Of a stretch of DNA of 64,000 nt, positions 41,602 through 50,531 are shown one piece after another (the stretch's first letter is position 1; every line of letters starts with the position of its first letter). The notes beneath the pieces are model-generated. The model made no database searches. It saw only the letters and a program-made list of their open reading frames with translations, and was not told the origin of the DNA. A program made the translations under genes and the position numbers. The DNA comes from CAG-791 sp002392385 (GTDB taxonomy: Bacteria; Bacillota; Clostridia; Lachnospirales; Lachnospiraceae): contig CAMOIU010000005.1 of NCBI GenBank assembly GCA_946616295.1, forward strand, positions 1 through 64,000, given 5' to 3'.

Positions 41602-44600
41602 ATGGGAATGCAGTTTACTGAGAGACAACAGAGAGTCGTGGATGCCGACGGACATAATATCCTTGTCTCGGCGGCGGCGGGAAGCGGCAAGACGGCGGTG
41701 CTGACGGCCAGGATTGCGCGGATGATCAGCGACAGCCGGCATCCGGTCGACATCGACCGTCTTCTTGTGGTGACCTTCACCCGGGCGGCCGCCGCGGAGA
41801 TGCGGGACAGGATCGGCAAGGCCGTGTCCGCGGGTCTCGCCCGGGACCCGGCCAACCGCCACCTGCAGGCCCAGGAGACCCTCCTGCAGCGGGCCCAGAT
41901 CACGACCATCGACAGCTTCTGCAACTATGTGCTGCGCAATAATTTCAGCACCATCGATCTGGACCCGGGCTTCCGCCTCATGGACCAGACCGAATCCGAG
42001 CTATTGCGGGCGGATGTCATGGACGATTTCCTGGAGGAGAAGTACGGGGAGAAGGATCCCCGTTTTCTCGCCTGTCTGTCCAATTTCTGCGCCGACAAGG
42101 ACGACACCGTTCTGGGCGGCATGATCCGGGAGCTGCTGACACTGGCCGAGAGTCACCCGCAGCCGGACAGATGGCTGCGGCGGCATCGGGAGGACTATAA
42201 GTGTCAGGACGCGGACCAGCTGGAGACCATGCCCTGGATGCAGTCCTGGCTGGCGCAGACCGCGGAGACAGCCTTGGGCATCCGGCGCGACTATGACCGG
42301 ATGCTGGACCTGTGCCGCGCACCCGGCGGCCCCTATCCCTACGAGGACTTCCTCCGGACGGAGCAGGCCCGGATCTTCTCCGCCATGCCCGATGGACTGC
42401 CGGAAGGCCAGGAGGATATCCTGAAGGCCCTTAAGACGGCGGCCGCCCACAGCTTCGAAAAGCTGCCGTCCGTTACAGCCAGGAAATACCCGGAAGTGGA
42501 TCAGGACCTCCGGGTCCAGGTCAAGGATATGCGCGACCGCGCCAAAAAGAGCCTCACAGGCCTCGCCGACCGGCTGGTCAGCGCGGATATCGAAGGGATC
42601 CTGGCCGAGATGCGAGTCGTCTGCGGGCCTGTACAGACCCTTTTTGACCTGACCATGGAGTACGGGGACAGACTGGCCGCTGTCAAAAAGGACCGGAACA
42701 TCATCGATTTCTCCGATCTGGAGCACTATGCCCTCCGAATCCTTACCATTGAAGATGAGGACGGGCATCTGGAGCCCTCGCCCACGGCCATGGCCTACCG
42801 GAAACATTTCCACGAGATCATGATCGATGAGTACCAGGACAGCAACGAGGTGCAGGAAGTCCTTCTCAGCATGATCTCCGGAGAGGACGAGGGCCGCTAC
42901 AACCGGTTCATGGTGGGCGATGTCAAACAAAGCATCTATAAATTCCGTCTGGCCCGTCCCGAGATCTTCATGGACAAGTTCGACCGCTACAGGCCGGGCG
43001 ACAGTAAGCTGGAGAGGATCGATCTGGATCTGAATTTCCGCAGCCGTCCCCAGGTCCTGGACAGCATCAACGCCATCTTCCGGCGGATCATGCGCAGGGA
43101 GATCGGCGGGATCGACTACACGGAGGAGGTCTCCCTGAAGGCCGGGGCCCAGGGCTACGTCATGCCCGGCGGGATCCCCGCGGGATCGGAGGAGGACCCC
43201 TACAGGACGGAGCTCCTTTTTGTCTGCACCGGCAAGGAGGAGGATCCGGAGGCTGCCGCCCCGGAGGAGGCGGACGATCTGTCCGCCAGGCAGAAAGAGG
43301 CTTCCGTCATCGCCGCCAGGATCCGGGAGATGGTGGGCCATTTCCCCTTAAGTGACGGACATAACGGCCTGCGGCCGGCCAGATACGGGGATATCGTGAT
43401 CCTTCTGCGGTCTGCCGCGGACTGGAACGAGGACTTCCGGGAGATCCTGGAGAAACACGGCATACCCGTACATGTGGAGTCCAGGACAGGGTATTTTGGC
43501 GCCCAGGAGATCCTGGTCCTCATGCAGCTCCTGCGCGTCCTGCTCAATCCGAGACAGGACCTCTATCTCTATGGTGTCATGCACGGCTTCTTCGGCGGAT
43601 TCTCCGAGAATGAGACGGCCCTGGTCCGGGCCGCCTGCCGGGAGGGAGACCTCTATGACGCCCTGGTATATTATGGAGAAAATGGCCCCGACCCGGCCCT
43701 GTCAGCCAGGTGCGGAGACCTCCTGGCCAGGCTGCGCAGGTGGAGAGACAAGGTGCCCTTCATGTCGGTGACGGGCCTTCTGAACCTGATCCTGGAGGAG
43801 ACCGGCTACGCCACCTACTGCGCCGCCCTTCCGGCCGGCGAGCAGAGGAGCGCCAACCTGCAGATGCTCCTGGACCAGGCGGACGCCTACGACCGTATGG
43901 GATACGCAGGTCTCTTCCGTTTCCTGCGCTACATCGACAGCATCCGGGAACGCCGGATCGACCTGGGCGAGGCCAATACCCTTGACGAGAAGGCCGACGT
44001 GGTCAGGATCATGACCATCCATAAGAGCAAGGGCCTGGAATTCCCCATCTGTATCGTGGCGGGCCTGGCCAAAAGGCACAGCTACATGAACAAGGACACC
44101 AACGGCCCCTTCCTGACGGACAGTGAGTGGGGCGTGGGCGTGGACCTGGTGGACACTGAGGACCGCACGAGCAGCCCGACTATCCGCAAGAACGCCGTGG
44201 CCCTCAAGATCATGCGGGAGAGCCTGGGGGAGGAGCTGCGGGTCCTCTATGTGGCCATGACCAGGGCCAAGGAGAAGCTCATCCTCAGCATGCAGGTCAA
44301 ATCAGCCGAGAAGACACTGACCGCATGGAAGAACAACGCCATGGCCTGGCTGGGGTCGGTCGGAGACAAGGATCCCCTGCCGCCCGCCGGCATCCTGTCC
44401 TTCAACTGCTTCGGACAGCTGATCTACGCGGCCATACTGGCGGAGACCGGCCTTGGCGCGGAGGAACTGGGAGAGGACGCCTCCGCCCTCTTTACCGCCT
44501 CGGTCTGGCCTCCCTCTGCCCTCACTGAGGCCAAAGAGACAGAGAACCTGTCTCTCATGATGCGCAGAGACAGACTGATGGCCCTGGAGGCAGACAGCGC

Positions 44601-45402
44601 CCTGTCCGTACCGGAGGACAGTCTGTCTGTGGACGCTGACCTGGCGGACAGGCTCCGGGAGAGGCTGGAGCGCCGCTATGCCAGGGAGGACCTGAAGGAC
44701 CTCTATGTCAAGACCAGCGTCTCCGAGCTCAAGCACGAGGCCATGGACAGGCTGGCCGGCGCGGTGGCCGGCGACGACGACGCGTCCGAGGGCGCTGTGT
44801 CCTGGTTCGGCTCTGACAACGCCCCTGCCTATGTGCCGGCTTTTGCCGCGGGTCATGAGGATGAACAGACCTCCGCGGCGGGATCCGCCACGGCCTACGG
44901 CACAGCGGTCCACCGCTTTATGGAATGCGCGGATCTCCTGGAGAGAGAGTCCCTGACGGGACCGGCTGTCGAAGCGGCCATTCAGAAGATGCGGGCGGAG
45001 GGCCTGCTGACACCGGACCAGGCCGACTGCCTGCCCCGCGGCCGCCTGCGGAAGTTTTTCGGAAGCTCCCTGGCAGCCCGCATGGAGAAGGCAGAGAGAG
45101 CCGGCCGGCTCTACAGGGAACAGCCCTTTGTCCTGGGCATTCCCGCCGACAGACTCAGGGACAGCCTGCCCCACGACGAGACCGTCATGATCCAGGGCGT
45201 CATAGACGTCTGGTTCCGGGAGGATGACCACCTGGTCCTGGCCGATTATAAGACCGACCGTGTCCCGACAGGAGAGGAGCTGATCAGACGCTACAAGGTC
45301 CAGATGGACTACTACACCGAAGCCCTCGAGCGCATCACGGGCCTGCCGGTGAAGGAGAGGATCCTCTATGCCTTCTCCCTGGGAGAGGAAGTGCGCCTAT
45401 GA
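41602..45402 (+). CDS. addA: Helicase-nuclease AddA subunit
   Basis: The 1266-residue UvrD-type helicase has the Q motif (FTERQQRVV), Walker A SAAAGSGKTAVL, motif II DEYQDSN, motif III VGDVKQSIYKFR, late motifs MTIHKSKGLEFP and VAMTRAKEKLI, and a C-terminal nuclease (LADYKTDRV). It is the motor and one nuclease of the AddAB complex. The start MGMQFTERQ has GGCGG upstream; ATG 41608 is an alternative. The stop overlaps the CPBP start by four bases. Confidence 0.96.
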   Translation: MGMQFTERQQRVVDADGHNILVSAAAGSGKTAVLTARIARMISDSRHPVDIDRLLVVTFTRAAAAEMRDRIGKAVSAGLARDPANRHLQAQETLLQRAQITTIDSFCNYVLRNNFSTIDLDPGFRLMDQTESELLRADVMDDFLEEKYGEKDPRFLACLSNFCADKDDTVLGGMIRELLTLAESHPQPDRWLRRHREDYKCQDADQLETMPWMQSWLAQTAETALGIRRDYDRMLDLCRAPGGPYPYEDFLRTEQARIFSAMPDGLPEGQEDILKALKTAAAHSFEKLPSVTARKYPEVDQDLRVQVKDMRDRAKKSLTGLADRLVSADIEGILAEMRVVCGPVQTLFDLTMEYGDRLAAVKKDRNIIDFSDLEHYALRILTIEDEDGHLEPSPTAMAYRKHFHEIMIDEYQDSNEVQEVLLSMISGEDEGRYNRFMVGDVKQSIYKFRLARPEIFMDKFDRYRPGDSKLERIDLDLNFRSRPQVLDSINAIFRRIMRREIGGIDYTEEVSLKAGAQGYVMPGGIPAGSEEDPYRTELLFVCTGKEEDPEAAAPEEADDLSARQKEASVIAARIREMVGHFPLSDGHNGLRPARYGDIVILLRSAADWNEDFREILEKHGIPVHVESRTGYFGAQEILVLMQLLRVLLNPRQDLYLYGVMHGFFGGFSENETALVRAACREGDLYDALVYYGENGPDPALSARCGDLLARLRRWRDKVPFMSVTGLLNLILEETGYATYCAALPAGEQRSANLQMLLDQADAYDRMGYAGLFRFLRYIDSIRERRIDLGEANTLDEKADVVRIMTIHKSKGLEFPICIVAGLAKRHSYMNKDTNGPFLTDSEWGVGVDLVDTEDRTSSPTIRKNAVALKIMRESLGEELRVLYVAMTRAKEKLILSMQVKSAEKTLTAWKNNAMAWLGSVGDKDPLPPAGILSFNCFGQLIYAAILAETGLGAEELGEDASALFTASVWPPSALTEAKETENLSLMMRRDRLMALEADSALSVPEDSLSVDADLADRLRERLERRYAREDLKDLYVKTSVSELKHEAMDRLAGAVAGDDDASEGAVSWFGSDNAPAYVPAFAAGHEDEQTSAAGSATAYGTAVHRFMECADLLERESLTGPAVEAAIQKMRAEGLLTPDQADCLPRGRLRKFFGSSLAARMEKAERAGRLYREQPFVLGIPADRLRDSLPHDETVMIQGVIDVWFREDDHLVLADYKTDRVPTGEELIRRYKVQMDYYTEALERITGLPVKERILYAFSLGEEVRL

Positions 45403-46271
45403 AAGACATCCTCCTGTCCTGGGCCATCTTCACCGTCATGAACCTGTCTGTGCAGGAGATCTGCAGGATCTTCATCTTTACGGTGATCTCCGACCATGCC
45501 GCCGCGGCCCTTGCGGTCAGGGAACACGCCATCGTCCTGCAGGCCATGATCGCCGGTATCGGAGCGGCCGCCGCCTGCCTGCCCTTCCTGCAGCAGATCC
45601 GGTGGGAGACCGGCTTCCCCGGGGCCGCCGCCGACTTCCTGTCGAGGCCCCCTTTCATAAAGAGGTCGGCGCAGGATCCGTCGGGGAGACCTGTGCGCAG
45701 GCTGACGCCGGAGGAGCGCTCCCTCTGCTATATCCTCCTGCTGCTGGCCGGCGCGCTGGCATCCGGCATCAGCGTCTGCCTGATCACGGGGAAGGCGCCG
45801 GCGGGCGCCGGCTTCTTCCGCAGCTCCTGGCCGCAGAAAGAGGAGACCCTGTGGGGACTCCAGGATGCCGCCCGCCTGTCCCTCTGGGACCTGGGCTGCA
45901 TATCCATCCTCTACAGTGTCCTGACGCCGGTGATCGAGGAGCTTTTCTTCCGCGGCCTCCTGCTGGGGAGGATGCGGCGGCTGGCAGGCCTGTCCGGCAC
46001 AGCCGCCAATATCCTGTCCTCCTTCCTTTTTGCCCTCTACCACGGGGCCCCGGCCGCCGCCCTCTATGCCTTCCCCCTGGGACTCCTCCTGGGCCGCACA
46101 GCCATGAAGACGAGGTCCGTCATGCCGCCCATCCTGCTCCACGGCCTGGTCAACTTCGTCATGCTGCAGCTGTCCTTCCGCGGAGGCATGCAGGTCCTCC
46201 TGACACCCTTTATGCTGGCCTTCTTCCTGGCCGTCACCTTCATAATGCTCTACATAACTGAACGTTACTGA
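45399..46271 (+). CDS. CPBP-family intramembrane metalloprotease
   Basis: The 290-residue protein has about seven hydrophobic segments and the CPBP/Abi motifs EELFFRG (Glu180, Glu181, Arg185), the ALYHG histidine and the last LLHGLVN motif. In bacteria such proteins process or protect against peptides, or are of unknown role. It overlaps addA by four bases (ATGA) but no functional link to DNA repair is evident. It is the last gene of the addBA unit. Confidence 0.87.
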   Translation: MKDILLSWAIFTVMNLSVQEICRIFIFTVISDHAAAALAVREHAIVLQAMIAGIGAAAACLPFLQQIRWETGFPGAAADFLSRPPFIKRSAQDPSGRPVRRLTPEERSLCYILLLLAGALASGISVCLITGKAPAGAGFFRSSWPQKEETLWGLQDAARLSLWDLGCISILYSVLTPVIEELFFRGLLLGRMRRLAGLSGTAANILSSFLFALYHGAPAAALYAFPLGLLLGRTAMKTRSVMPPILLHGLVNFVMLQLSFRGGMQVLLTPFMLAFFLAVTFIMLYITERY

Positions 46272-46280
46272 AAAAAACCG

Positions 46281-46309
46281 TTGAATCTCATTTTCAAATA
46301 TGCTATACT
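46281..46309 (+). promoter_or_regulatory. Promoter of tRNA-Trp
   Basis: TTGAAT, 17-bp spacer, TATACT, ending 25 bases before the tRNA. Confidence 0.82.
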
Positions 46310-46334
46310 CCATGAAGTCGGCACAAAGCCGCAC

Positions 46335-46405
46335 AGGGGAATCATACAATGGCAGTATCACGGTCTCCAAAACCGTTCATGGGGGTTCGAATCCCTCTTC
46401 CCCTG
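46335..46405 (+). tRNA. trnW: tRNA-Trp (anticodon CCA)
   Basis: The full cloverleaf folds: acceptor AGGGGAA/TTCCCCT with G as discriminator, D stem ATAC/GTAT, anticodon stem ACGGT/ACCGT around loop CTCCAAA, a 4-base variable region, and T arm GGGGG-TTCGAAT-CCCTC with one G-T pair. The 3' CCA is not encoded. It stands as a single-tRNA unit with its own promoter and terminator. Confidence 0.95.
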
Positions 46406-46417
46406 CTAGCATTTCAA

Positions 46418-46452
46418 GACCGTCTGTCAGACACTGACAGGCGGTCGTTTTT
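46418..46452 (+). terminator. Terminator after tRNA-Trp
   Basis: GACCGTCTGTCAG pairs (one G-T) with CTGACAGGCGGTC across a 3-base loop, followed by GTTTTT. Confidence 0.92.
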
Positions 46453-46478
46453 GCCTGTTCTATGCGGTTTTCCGGGAA

Positions 46479-46507
46479 TTGTCGACAGTGCGGAAAAAGT
46501 GTAGTAT
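46479..46507 (+). promoter_or_regulatory. Promoter of the lipoprotein gene
   Basis: TTGTCG, 17-bp spacer, TAGTAT, 80 bases before the start codon. Confidence 0.72.
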
Positions 46508-46586
46508 GATGGATTATGATCCCGCTGTGGACCGTATCTGGCCTGAAATTGGCCCGGAAACGGCAGCAGGCGGGGAAAGGAGCCTG

Positions 46587-47225
46587 ATGAAATACAGAAG
46601 GATGTTTTCAAGAATTCTGGCAGTTCTTATAATCGTTTCCATGCTGGCGGCCGCGCTTTCGAGCTGCGGCGATACGGGGACGCAGCCGGCGGCAGAGCCC
46701 GCGGCGGAGGTCACTGAGCCGGAAGTCCAGGAGGAGGCCGCGGAGCCGGAGCCGGTCCCTCAGGAGGAGGCCGCGGAGCCGGAAGAGGAAGAACCGGCGG
46801 AAGAGGAAATGGTCTTCGACTCGCCCTGGAAGTATTATGTCACGGAGGAGGCGGACGCCGTCCGGTATGATCTGGAAGAGGTCGTGATCAGGATCCCGCT
46901 TTCCTGGAAGGACGAGGTGGTCGTAAAGACCACGGAATACGGTCTGCGGTTCGCGGACAAGGCCAGCGCGGAGAAGTGGGAAGAGAAGGGCATGGACGGA
47001 GGCACGCTCTTCTATCTGGAGCTGATCGGCAACGGAGAGGAGTTTCAGGGTCCCGACTACGACACGATCGGGTCCACGGACAGGGGGCAGTATATCCTGA
47101 TCTATCCCTCGGACGTGCAGGCCTATTATGAGGGCGGCGAGGATACGAGCTACATGGACCGGTACGCGGCGCTTTATGAAGAGATCGGCTTTGTGGCGGA
47201 GAATTCCAACATGATAGAGCGATAA
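46587..47225 (+). CDS. Putative lipoprotein with acidic linker
   Basis: The 212-residue precursor has a lipobox (LSSC, lipidated Cys27), then a Glu/Pro/Ala linker (residues about 30-75) and a C-terminal domain of about 135 residues (WKYYVTEEADAVRYDLEEVVIRIPLSW...). I do not recognise that domain; the amphipathic strands suggest a small beta-rich fold. It should sit on the outer face of the membrane. GAAAGGAG precedes ATG 46587. The 41-residue membrane gene follows after 12 bases. Confidence 0.82.
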   Translation: MKYRRMFSRILAVLIIVSMLAAALSSCGDTGTQPAAEPAAEVTEPEVQEEAAEPEPVPQEEAAEPEEEEPAEEEMVFDSPWKYYVTEEADAVRYDLEEVVIRIPLSWKDEVVVKTTEYGLRFADKASAEKWEEKGMDGGTLFYLELIGNGEEFQGPDYDTIGSTDRGQYILIYPSDVQAYYEGGEDTSYMDRYAALYEEIGFVAENSNMIER

Positions 47226-47237
47226 GGAGGAGATATC

Positions 47238-47363
47238 ATGGAGATCGGAGTGATCATAGCGGTGGCGGCATTCGGACTGATGGCCCTTTTTGCGGTGCTT
47301 GTTGCAGTGATCTCCGCGGTGGCGTCGGTCACGGGATTTGAGAATCCTGAGGAGCGGGAGTGA
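47238..47363 (+). CDS. 41-residue single-span membrane protein
   Basis: A short frame with an excellent ribosome site (AAGGAGG, about eight bases before ATG) encodes MEIGVIIAVAAFGLMALF, continuing as a long hydrophobic helix to residue about 31 and a charged tail ending ENPEERE. It is tightly packed between the lipoprotein and the CmpB-like gene. Too short to name; position and ribosome site argue for expression. Confidence 0.72.
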   Translation: MEIGVIIAVAAFGLMALFAVLVAVISAVASVTGFENPEERE

Positions 47364-47366
47364 CGG

Positions 47367-47918
47367 ATGATGAGGACACTCATTGCCGATCCCGGCAGCT
47401 GGCGCCGGAGAGACTATGTAAACCTGTGTATCCTGATCATGATCATCAGCGGGATATGCGGGTTTATCTATGAGGAAATATTCTACCGGATCGATCTGGG
47501 CGCGTGGGTCAAGAGGGGATCCTCCTTCGGTCCCTGGATCCCCATTTATATGTTCGGCGGTCTGCTCATCGTGCTTATGACGGACAGGATCAGGCAGTAT
47601 CCCGCAGCGGTCCTGGCCGCGGGCGTCATCGGATCCGGCGTGCTGGAGTTCGCCACCGGCTATGTGCTCTTTGAGTATTTCAACACCAGGCTCTGGGACT
47701 ACAACACGGAGATCTGGAACTGGGGCAACGTAGGCGGCTATATCTGCCTGCGGTCCGTTCTCCTGTTCGGCTTCGCCGGCCTGTTTCTGGTGTATTTCAT
47801 CCTGCCTTTCCTGATCCGGCTCCTGGAGGACCGCAGGGGCAGGGGACTGGACCGGCTGTGCGCCGCCCTGCTGGTCATCTGGCTGGCAGATATCATCATC
47901 TATCAGATCATACATTAA
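47367..47918 (+). CDS. Membrane protein of the CmpB-like "putative ABC transporter permease" family
   Basis: The 183-residue product has about five hydrophobic segments and the family motifs CGFIYEEIFYRI and SSFGPWIPIYMFGG, followed by GVLEFATGYVLFEYF and the WDYN motif. Proteins of this family are widespread in Clostridia and annotated as permeases, but their substrate and partner are unknown. It starts three bases after the small membrane gene and is 15 bases before the hydrolase, so 46587-48863 reads as one unit. Confidence 0.83.
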   Translation: MMRTLIADPGSWRRRDYVNLCILIMIISGICGFIYEEIFYRIDLGAWVKRGSSFGPWIPIYMFGGLLIVLMTDRIRQYPAAVLAAGVIGSGVLEFATGYVLFEYFNTRLWDYNTEIWNWGNVGGYICLRSVLLFGFAGLFLVYFILPFLIRLLEDRRGRGLDRLCAALLVIWLADIIIYQIIH

Positions 47919-47933
47919 AAGGGGGGATCCGCT

Positions 47934-48863
47934 ATGAGCAGATGGGAGAAGTCACTGTTTCCTTCCGCGGACGGGAGGACCAGCATCCATACCGAGAAAT
48001 GGATTCCGGACAGCGGAGAGTATGTGGGCATCCTGCAGATCGTCCACGGCATGGTCGAGTATATTGCCAGGTATGATGATTTTGCCCGCTATATGGCGGA
48101 CCACGGCTGGCTGGTGGTCGGCCATGACCATCTGGGACACGGGGAGTCTGTGGTCTCGGAGAGGGAGTGGGGATATTTCGGCGAGCATCCCAGCGACCTC
48201 CTGGTGGAGGACATGCACACCCTGCGCACGCGGACCCAGGAGGAGGGTGTGCCCTACTTCATGCTGGGACACAGCATGGGCTCTTTCCTCCTGAGAAAAT
48301 ATCTGGCCAGGTATGGAAAGAGTCTCTCCGGCGCCATCGTGATGGGGACCGGCTACATCGACAGGAAGACCACGACCCTGGCCATGGGGATCGCCCACGC
48401 GGAGGCGGCGCTGAGAGGCTGGCACCACCGGAGCGGGCTTCTGGAGCAGCTGTCCTACAGCGCACCCTATCACCAGTACGACCTGTCCGGCAAGGATCCC
48501 ACCAGAAGCTGGCTGACCAAGGATCTGGACATCGTCAGGAGCTATTATTTCGATCCCAAGTGTACCTTCACCTTCACGGACAACGGGTATCTGGGCCTCT
48601 TTGAGGCGGTGCAGGAGAGCTGCAGTCCGGAGGGGGCGGCGGCCATCCCGGTGGAGGTGCCCATGCTGATCAATTCCGGAGAGGACGATCCCGTGGGCGA
48701 CATGGGCCGCGGCGTGAGAAAAGTGGAGGCCATGTACCGGAAGGCGGGGATCCGCGATCTGACGGTCTTGCTCTATAAGAATGACCGGCACGAGATCCTC
48801 AACGAGACCGACCGGCGCACGGTCTATGCCGATATTGAAAAGTGGATGAGGGATCGCCTGTGA
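47934..48863 (+). CDS. Alpha/beta hydrolase, lysophospholipase/monoacylglycerol-lipase type
   Basis: The 309-residue enzyme has the nucleophile elbow GHSMGS (Ser114), a later Asp in SGEDDPVGD and His in NDRHEILNE, giving a full triad. The N-terminal QIVHGMVEYIARYDDFARYM and GHGES motifs match serine aminopeptidase S33/lysophospholipases. It likely cleaves acyl esters of lipids; the natural substrate is unknown. GGGGG precedes ATG 47934. It overlaps the nuclease gene by four bases (GTGA). Confidence 0.9.
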   Translation: MSRWEKSLFPSADGRTSIHTEKWIPDSGEYVGILQIVHGMVEYIARYDDFARYMADHGWLVVGHDHLGHGESVVSEREWGYFGEHPSDLLVEDMHTLRTRTQEEGVPYFMLGHSMGSFLLRKYLARYGKSLSGAIVMGTGYIDRKTTTLAMGIAHAEAALRGWHHRSGLLEQLSYSAPYHQYDLSGKDPTRSWLTKDLDIVRSYYFDPKCTFTFTDNGYLGLFEAVQESCSPEGAAAIPVEVPMLINSGEDDPVGDMGRGVRKVEAMYRKAGIRDLTVLLYKNDRHEILNETDRRTVYADIEKWMRDRL

Positions 48864-49594
48864 GATCTGCGGGCCGACGGCTCCTGAAGCCGGCAGCTGT
48901 TCTGGCGGCCCTCCTTCTGGGAGGTCTGCTGGCCCTGGTCCCGCCCCTCGTCACGGGAGAGCCGGGCGGGCCCTGGCGCACGGACGATGTGAGCAGTGTG
49001 CCGGACTACAGCGGGGAGCCCTGTGTCGTGATCAACGACAATGTCCCCTTCTTCACGGAGGAGGAGATCCGGAAGGCAGGGACAGGCACATGGTTCTCTT
49101 ATTCCGAACTGGATGACCTGGACCGGGCGGGCGCCGCCACGGCCTGTGTGGACGAGGACACCGTGAACACCTCGGAGAGAGAAGAGCTGACTCAGCTCCA
49201 TCCCAGCGGCTGGGAGCAGAATGCCTATCCGGACCTCATCGAGGACAACCACGGTTATGTTTTCCACCGGGGACACCTGATCATGCGCTATCTGGGCGGC
49301 AGTGATGAGATCGAGAACCTGATCACCATGACATCGGCCTGCAATCTGGCCATGGAGGAGCATGAACAGAAGATCCTCCGCTATGTCTACCGTTCGGACA
49401 GCCGGGTCCTCTACCGAGTGACACCGGTCTACCGGGGCGATGAGAAGATGGCCAGGGGCGTCCTCCTGGAGGCGGTCTCCCTGGACAGCCCCCAGGCGCC
49501 GGACCTTCGTTTCTGTGTTTACTACTATAATGCCCAGCCCGGCATCCTTTTCGACTATATGACGGGGGAGAACCGGCGGAGCAGTGATGAATGA
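48860..49594 (+). CDS. Membrane-tethered DNA/RNA non-specific endonuclease
   Basis: The 244-residue protein starts GTG (overlapping the previous stop) and has one N-terminal membrane segment (about residues 9-32). A beta-beta-alpha-metal nuclease domain follows with FHRGHLI (His in the usual RGH), GG, then ENLITMTSACN, where the Asn binds the metal in EndA/NucA-type enzymes. The first Asp of the common DRGH is His here. It is likely displayed outside the cell and degrades nucleic acid for uptake or defence. The ribosome site GAGG stands eight bases before GTG. The amidase gene follows ten bases later. Confidence 0.85.
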   Translation: MRSAGRRLLKPAAVLAALLLGGLLALVPPLVTGEPGGPWRTDDVSSVPDYSGEPCVVINDNVPFFTEEEIRKAGTGTWFSYSELDDLDRAGAATACVDEDTVNTSEREELTQLHPSGWEQNAYPDLIEDNHGYVFHRGHLIMRYLGGSDEIENLITMTSACNLAMEEHEQKILRYVYRSDSRVLYRVTPVYRGDEKMARGVLLEAVSLDSPQAPDLRFCVYYYNAQPGILFDYMTGENRRSSDE

Positions 49595-49604
49595 AGGAGT
49601 ATTT

Positions 49605-50531
49605 ATGAAAAATGCCTTTTCGGGCAGCATGTTCTGTCGGCTGAAGCGGGCGGTGCGGGTCCTTATGGTCTGCGCCGTCCTCCTTTCGTGCCTGCTTAAG
49701 GCTCCGGCCGCCCTCTATGCCGCACAGACGGAGGAGACGGCCGCCGTCCAGGCGGAGACCTCTCAGAGGATCCATCTGGCGGGACAGAGGGGGATCAAGG
49801 CCCTGGCAGAGGCCCTGTCGGGGCAAAGGGACCAGTGCGCGCAGTTCATCCGCGAGGAAGAGGAGAAGGCCTATCTGGCCGCCCATCCGGGCATAGGCAG
49901 GACCGTGGCTCTCGATCCCGGCCACTCGGCCGTGGTCGCGGGAGGAACGGTGTCCCTGGGCCCCGGGAGCGGTGAGCGCAAGGCCGCCGACACCTCCGGG
50001 ACCCGCGGCCGGGCTTCCGGGACGACGGAGTACGCCCTGACCATGGACATCTGCCTTCTGGTCCGGGACCTGCTGGAGGAGGAGGGCTACACGGTCCTGC
50101 TCACCCGGGAGAACAACGACGTGCCGGTGGACTGCGTCGCCCGGGCAGCGGTGGCCAATGATGCTGACGCGGATATTTTTGTCCGCATCCATGCCAACGG
50201 TTCCGTCAACAGCGGCGCCAACGGGGCCATGACCATCTGTGTCACCCCGTCCAATCCCTATGCGGCGGATCAGTATGCCGCCTCCAGACGGCTCTCGGAC
50301 ATCCTGCTGGACACCTACTGCAAGGAGACCGGCATCCGCAAGGAGTACGTCTGGGAGACGGATTCCATGACCGGCAACAACTGGTCAGAGGTCCCCTGCT
50401 CCCTTCTGGAGATGGGCTATATGACCAATGCCGAGGAGGACCTGAAAATGGCGGACCCGGACTTCAGAAAGGTCATGGCGGCCGCCATCGTACACGGTAT
50501 AGACAAGTATTTTGAACAGGAAAATGACTGA
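49605..50531 (+). CDS. N-acetylmuramoyl-L-alanine amidase (Amidase_3)
   Basis: The 308-residue precursor has a signal peptide (residues about 1-38, cut near LYAAQ), a Gln/Glu-rich helical stretch (about 40-95), and an Amidase_3 domain with all zinc and catalytic residues: DPGHS, Glu in TTEYALTM, RIHAN and the late Glu in LLEMGYMTN. It cleaves the lactyl-amide bond of peptidoglycan and is exported. AAGGAG lies before ATG 49605. Its last eight bases overlap the MATE gene. Confidence 0.92.
   Translation: MKNAFSGSMFCRLKRAVRVLMVCAVLLSCLLKAPAALYAAQTEETAAVQAETSQRIHLAGQRGIKALAEALSGQRDQCAQFIREEEEKAYLAAHPGIGRTVALDPGHSAVVAGGTVSLGPGSGERKAADTSGTRGRASGTTEYALTMDICLLVRDLLEEEGYTVLLTRENNDVPVDCVARAAVANDADADIFVRIHANGSVNSGANGAMTICVTPSNPYAADQYAASRRLSDILLDTYCKETGIRKEYVWETDSMTGNNWSEVPCSLLEMGYMTNAEEDLKMADPDFRKVMAAAIVHGIDKYFEQEND

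Noticed and set aside
39019..41862. 947-residue minus-strand reading frame opposite addB
   Set aside because: Antisense to a clear addB; long open antisense frames are expected with this codon bias.
46272..46586. Attachment site of an integrated element at tRNA-Trp
   Set aside because: No integrase and no direct repeat of the tRNA 3' end was found nearby.
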